Assembly (NCBI GenBank): GCA_012271065.1
Contig: JAAXHE010000011.1
Coordinates: forward strand, 1-8,270
DNA from: Candidatus Latescibacterota bacterium
GTDB taxonomy: Bacteria > Latescibacterota > UBA2968 > GCA-2709665
Length of the DNA: 8,270 nt
Direction: 5' to 3'
Of the stretch, positions 5,296-8,270 are shown piece by piece. Position 1 is the first letter of the stretch. Every line of letters starts with the position of its first letter. Below the pieces are notes generated by a model. That model was not told the DNA's origin, did not search any database, and saw only the letters and a program-made list of their open reading frames with translations. Position numbers and translations under genes: made by a program.

Positions 5296-6635
5296 CCGCC
5301 GTTCAAGTCGAGCGTCCGAAAGATCTGATCCCGGACCGGCCCGTATTCGGCCGGCAATTCGACGGGCAGGTTGGCGTAATTCGGGTCCACATCGAATGCG
5401 CCGAGTTCCGCCTGGTGGTACCTGATCTTGAAATCAGCAAATTTCAATCCATGGGCGGTGGAAATCACCACAACCCGCTCATCCTTCCGGATGACGCAGC
5501 GGTCCACCAGCTTGAAAAGCGCGGCAAAGGCCACGCCCGTATGCGGGCACGAAAACAGTCCCGTGCGATCCGCCCTCGCCGCCGCGTCCGCCAGTTCCTG
5601 ATCGGTGGCCTGCTCCACCACGCCGCCGATGTCTTTAAGTGTCCTGATCGCCTTTTCGGTACTGACCGGATCACCAATCTGGATGGCGCTGGCCAGTGTC
5701 GTCCGCGCCTTGAGTGGTTCAAACGCGTCGAAATCGTGGAGAAAGCTCCGGTAAAGCGGATTCGCACGGGCACTCTGCGCAACAGCGATTCGGGGCGTAC
5801 GGTCGATCAGGCCCATTTCCTTCAACTCGCTGAAGCCCTTTCCCAGCGCACTGACGTTGCCCAGATTGCCCCCTGGAACGACGATCCAATGCGGCAGATC
5901 CCAGTCGAACTGTTGAAGCAGCTCCACGCTGACAGTTTTCTGCCCCTCTACGCGAAGCGAGTTCATCGAATTGGCGAGGTAGATGTTCTCGTTGTGGCAG
6001 ACTTCCTGAACCAGCTTCATGCAACCGTCAAAGTCCGTATCCAGACTCAAAACCAGCGCGCCGTTGGCCATGGGCTGCACGAGCTGAGCCGTGGAGACCT
6101 TGTCACGCGGCAGAAACACGACCGCCTGTATACCCGCGTGCGCGCAATAGGCGGCCAGAGCCGCCGAAGTATCACCCGTCGAGGCGCACGCGGCGGCGGG
6201 AATGCGCTGACCTTCGGCGACCATTTGCTTTACCATTGATACCAGCACGGTCATGCCCAGATCCTTGAACGAACCGGTGTGGCTGTTTCCGCATTGCTTG
6301 ACCCACAGGTCCTCCACCCCGATCTCCCGTCCGAGTCGCTCCGCCCAGAACAGGTTGCTCCCCCCTTCATACATCGAAACCACGTTCTCGTTGTCCACCA
6401 CGGGACAGACCATTTCCTTCTTTCCCCACACCGAACTGCCGTAAGGCCAATCCGTACGCATGTACCGTCGATCGAACAGTTGACGCCAGGAATGGGGTGG
6501 CCTGGCGCGCAGTGCTTCCACATCGTGGCGAACCTCGAGCAAACCGCCGCATTCCGGACACGCATAAATGACCTGCGTCAGGGGATAATGGCCGCCGCAA
6601 CCCTTGAAACATTGGAACCAGGCCCTGAACGACAT
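5292..6635 (-). CDS. thrC: Threonine synthase, plant-type (PLP enzyme)
   Basis: A 447-residue enzyme that converts O-phosphohomoserine to threonine. An N-terminal zinc-ribbon-like module carries C9, C13, C26 and C29 (CFKGCG...CPECGG). The PLP lysine is K124 in [11 protein letters not shown]. Other blocks are [12 protein letters not shown] (63-74), [84 protein letters not shown] and STAHGLKF. These match Arabidopsis-type threonine synthase almost block for block, much more than the E. coli type. Plant threonine synthase is activated by SAM; whether this one is cannot be read here. The ATG at 6635 is chosen because GGGAG (6644-6648) lies 8 bases upstream. An open extension of about 30 residues to 6725 does not look like the family. 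The BatE-like gene precedes it by 116 bases, and the metB unit starts at its stop codon. Confidence 0.95.
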   Translation of the reverse strand: MSFRAWFQCFKGCGGHYPLTQVIYACPECGGLLEVRHDVEALRARPPHSWRQLFDRRYMRTDWPYGSSVWGKKEMVCPVVDNENVVSMYEGGSNLFWAERLGREIGVEDLWVKQCGNSHTGSFKDLGMTVLVSMVKQMVAEGQRIPAAACASTGDTSAALAAYCAHAGIQAVVFLPRDKVSTAQLVQPMANGALVLSLDTDFDGCMKLVQEVCHNENIYLANSMNSLRVEGQKTVSVELLQQFDWDLPHWIVVPGGNLGNVSALGKGFSELKEMGLIDRTPRIAVAQSARANPLYRSFLHDFDAFEPLKARTTLASAIQIGDPVSTEKAIRTLKDIGGVVEQATDQELADAAARADRTGLFSCPHTGVAFAALFKLVDRCVIRKDERVVVISTAHGLKFADFKIRYHQAELGAFDVDPNYANLPVELPAEYGPVRDQIFRTLDLNGG

Positions 6636-6649
6636 CACGCCGGCTCCCT

Positions 6650-6661
6650 GATCAATTGATC
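6650..6661. repeat. Perfect palindrome next to the thrC ribosome site
   Basis: GATCAATTGATC is a 12-base perfect palindrome lying immediately upstream of the thrC ribosome site at 6644-6648. It could be an operator, or a weak hairpin near the ribosome site, or chance. No regulator for it is visible in the window. Confidence 0.25.
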
Positions 6662-6676
6662 GGTCGACACACCTTG

Positions 6677-6708
6677 GAAAACCGGTCTTCCGTGTTCGTG
6701 ACGACCGG
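6677..6708 (-). terminator. Possible terminator after the BatE-like gene
   Basis: On the minus strand CCGGTC (6703-6708) and GACCGG (6682-6687) form a 6-bp stem with a 15-base loop, followed by TTTTCC where the last G/T of the arm meets a short T-run. The stem is short and the T-run weak. It would partly separate the bat genes from thrC. I see no clear promoter between it and thrC, so read-through is also likely. Confidence 0.4.
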
Positions 6709-6751
6709 AATCCTGCGCATCGCACGCGTATGAGTGCCCGTATTTCACGTT

Positions 6752-7579
6752 TCAGATTATCTCCATCGCAGTCCCGGGCAGCCAGCCGCCAATACCGTTT
6801 GGCAACCTTACAAGATACCAGCGGTCTTCCATCCGTTCGATCGTTACCTTCGTGCCTTCATGAATCGTAAATACGAGCAGATAATCGTCCCCCGGTCCAC
6901 TGCGTCCCCTTACCTCGTCGGCAATGACGATCGCTTCCGAAACGGAGGATTCGGTATAAACCCTGTAAGTCAGGAGCGCGCCCGAACCGCAGAACCCTAT
7001 ACCCGCGAGCACCAGCAACCCGACCCACAACGAGCGGCGGGAAGCCGACAGAAGCCGGATCACGGCGGCGGCCGCCAGCAAAAACAAACAGACGCTTCCT
7101 GACACGGCCAACACATCAGCGCTGAGCAGCCGGTACCCGGACGACAGAATGCGGGTTGCAAGATTGAGGTCATCATCCGGACTCTTGTCTTCCTTGACGG
7201 CGTTCACGAACCGAAGATTCGCGAGAACATCCGCATCGTCCGGCATCAACCTGAGAGCCCGCTCGTATGCAAGAATGGCCCGACCTGTTTCTCCGGCCTT
7301 GAAATAGGCATTGCCAAGATTGAAAAAAACGTTGCCGTTTCGCACGCCCCGGGACACGACCTCCTCGTACCGGCCCGCCGCCTTCCTGAATTCGCCCTGC
7401 CTGTACAGTGCGTTCGCTTCATTATAAGTGCTCGCTCCGGTCCCCGCACCGTACGCACCGCCAGCAAAAACAACGAATATCAGTGCCGTCATCGAGACCT
7501 TGTCCGCCGAAGGGATGGCCGAGCCCAGAGCCCCGCAGACCCGCCGAAAACAGCCGGCCGGTGCGCGCCTTCCCGTCAT
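6752..7579 (-). CDS. batE: BatE-like TPR and SH3-type protein
   Basis: A 275-residue protein. From the N-terminus it has a basic stretch and a hydrophobic segment (about 30-45, signal or anchor), TPR repeats (about 52-118, with [20 protein letters not shown] and [25 protein letters not shown]), two membrane segments (about 155-177 and 183-205), and a C-terminal bacterial SH3-like domain (about 212-273, ending [17 protein letters not shown]). This layout is that of BatE of the Bat (aerotolerance-associated) proteins. BatE is proposed to act in a membrane complex with BatA-D; its molecular role is poorly known. The ATG at 7579 overlaps the BatD-like stop as ATGA and has GGGAG 7 bases upstream, so translational coupling is likely. 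A later ATG (residue 30) would give a shorter, more typical signal peptide, but its ribosome site is weaker. Confidence 0.8.
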   Translation of the reverse strand: MTGRRAPAGCFRRVCGALGSAIPSADKVSMTALIFVVFAGGAYGAGTGASTYNEANALYRQGEFRKAAGRYEEVVSRGVRNGNVFFNLGNAYFKAGETGRAILAYERALRLMPDDADVLANLRFVNAVKEDKSPDDDLNLATRILSSGYRLLSADVLAVSGSVCLFLLAAAAVIRLLSASRRSLWVGLLVLAGIGFCGSGALLTYRVYTESSVSEAIVIADEVRGRSGPGDDYLLVFTIHEGTKVTIERMEDRWYLVRLPNGIGGWLPGTAMEII

Positions 7580-8270
7580 ATCCTGGCTCCCAGCGCGTCG
7601 ATCAGGGCCGCCGCCGCGTTATAGACTTCCTCCCGTTCGCTCTCCGGTATCCTGGCCGAGGCAAAGCGTGCGAAGTCGCAACGCAGGAAGACATCCTGCA
7701 CTTCCGAGACGATCGGGTCAGGCACCTCCTTCTCTCGAAGCGCCCGCGCGGCCGACTCCCGGGTGATGGCAGCGACCGGCAGGTTCAATCGATCGGCCAG
7801 AAACTGGGCAAGCGCCCGGTCGATTTCAACGTGGAACGCCACTGTGTCCTTTTCGCGGAGCCGTTTTCGGGCCTGCGTCAGGCGTTTCCTGGCCTCAGAA
7901 CCCGAACGCCGTCTTCGGGCATACGCCACGTCTCCCATGAGCCGGTCCCGGTGGCGCTTATATGCGAGAATGCCGAAAAAACCGAGTACGGGCACGAACT
8001 GAATGCTCCAGAACCAGGTGGTCGTGATGTACGGCCTTCCGTGATCGTCCAGATGTCCGAGATCCGGCTTCAAGTGACGAATATCCCGGCCAAGCATTTC
8101 GATCTCTTTCCGGCTCATCACGGCCCCGGAAGCTGCCAGCTGCTTACCGCGCTTCACGTTTACCGTAACCGCCTTCGAGCGCGTTGTGCGATATCGCCTT
8201 TCCCCGGGGTCGAAATAAGCCAGCATGAACGGACCGATCCTCCAGCTGCCGGCCCGGTTGGGAATCGCGA
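7576..8270 (-). CDS. batD: BatD-like protein, C-terminal part (cut by window edge)
   Basis: About 230 residues of the C-terminal end are visible; the frame is open to the right edge and the start lies outside. The first visible residues (IPNRAGSWRIGPFMLAYFDPGERRYRT, read across the edge region) match the typical end of a BatD beta-sandwich domain, which then runs through VTVNVKRG. GRDIRHLKPDLGHL follows, then a single membrane segment (WFWSIQFVPVLGFFGILAY), a basic stretch, and a cytosolic helical tail rich in Arg and Glu. BatD proteins are membrane-anchored members of the Bat group, linked to oxygen or stress tolerance in Bacteroides, Leptospira and Francisella. The stop codon overlaps the start of the BatE-like gene, consistent with a bat operon; batA-C would be expected beyond 8270. 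The ATG at 8226 is internal, not the real start. Confidence 0.8.
   Translation of the reverse strand, partial: AIPNRAGSWRIGPFMLAYFDPGERRYRTTRSKAVTVNVKRGKQLAASGAVMSRKEIEMLGRDIRHLKPDLGHLDDHGRPYITTTWFWSIQFVPVLGFFGILAYKRHRDRLMGDVAYARRRRSGSEARKRLTQARKRLREKDTVAFHVEIDRALAQFLADRLNLPVAAITRESAARALREKEVPDPIVSEVQDVFLRCDFARFASARIPESEREEVYNAAAALIDALGARI

Noticed and set aside
5415..6239. 274-codon open frame on the plus strand
   Set aside because: Antisense to threonine synthase, whose motifs are continuous across the same bases.

Overview
The window is a moderately GC-rich stretch of bacterial chromosome with densely packed housekeeping genes. I see no insertion sequence, phage gene or CRISPR array. The organism cannot be named from the sequence. 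The mix (CCA-encoding tRNA genes, sigma70-type promoters, BatD/BatE-like proteins, a xylose-isomerase-like TIM-barrel protein, a DUF4013-like membrane protein and plant-type threonine and methionine enzymes) suggests a Gram-negative-type lineage, possibly from a little-cultured phylum. That is inference only.

Left part (1-800): three tRNA genes on the minus strand. tRNA-Tyr(GTA) has its own near-consensus promoter and its own intrinsic terminator. tRNA-Gly(TCC) and tRNA-Thr(GGT) form a second unit behind a TTGACA promoter. The order Tyr-Gly-Thr matches the tRNA cluster that precedes tuf in many bacteria, so tuf may lie just beyond the left edge.

Middle-left (770-3030): a divergent plus-strand promoter leads to a xylose-isomerase-like TIM-barrel protein. 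It is followed by a BtuF-like, cobalamin-binding-type protein that lacks a signal peptide and is probably cytosolic.

Right part (3109-8270), all minus strand. In transcription order: the C-terminal part of a BatD-like protein, a BatE-like TPR/SH3 protein (ATGA overlap with BatD), threonine synthase (thrC), cystathionine gamma-synthase (metB type) and a DUF4013-like membrane protein. Both amino-acid enzymes resemble the plant chloroplast enzymes, which compete for O-phosphohomoserine.

The most notable element lies between thrC and metB. A TTGACA-N17-TAAATT promoter overlaps the thrC stop codon. It is followed by a SAM-II riboswitch aptamer, then an intrinsic terminator ending in nine U, then the metB ribosome binding site. 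The conserved 3' core of the aptamer can pair over 11 consecutive positions with the terminator's 5' arm, loop and part of its 3' arm, so it can act as the antiterminator. The sequence therefore supports a transcriptional OFF switch: SAM stabilises the aptamer, the terminator forms, and metB plus the downstream DUF4013-like gene are shut off while thrC, upstream of the promoter, is not.
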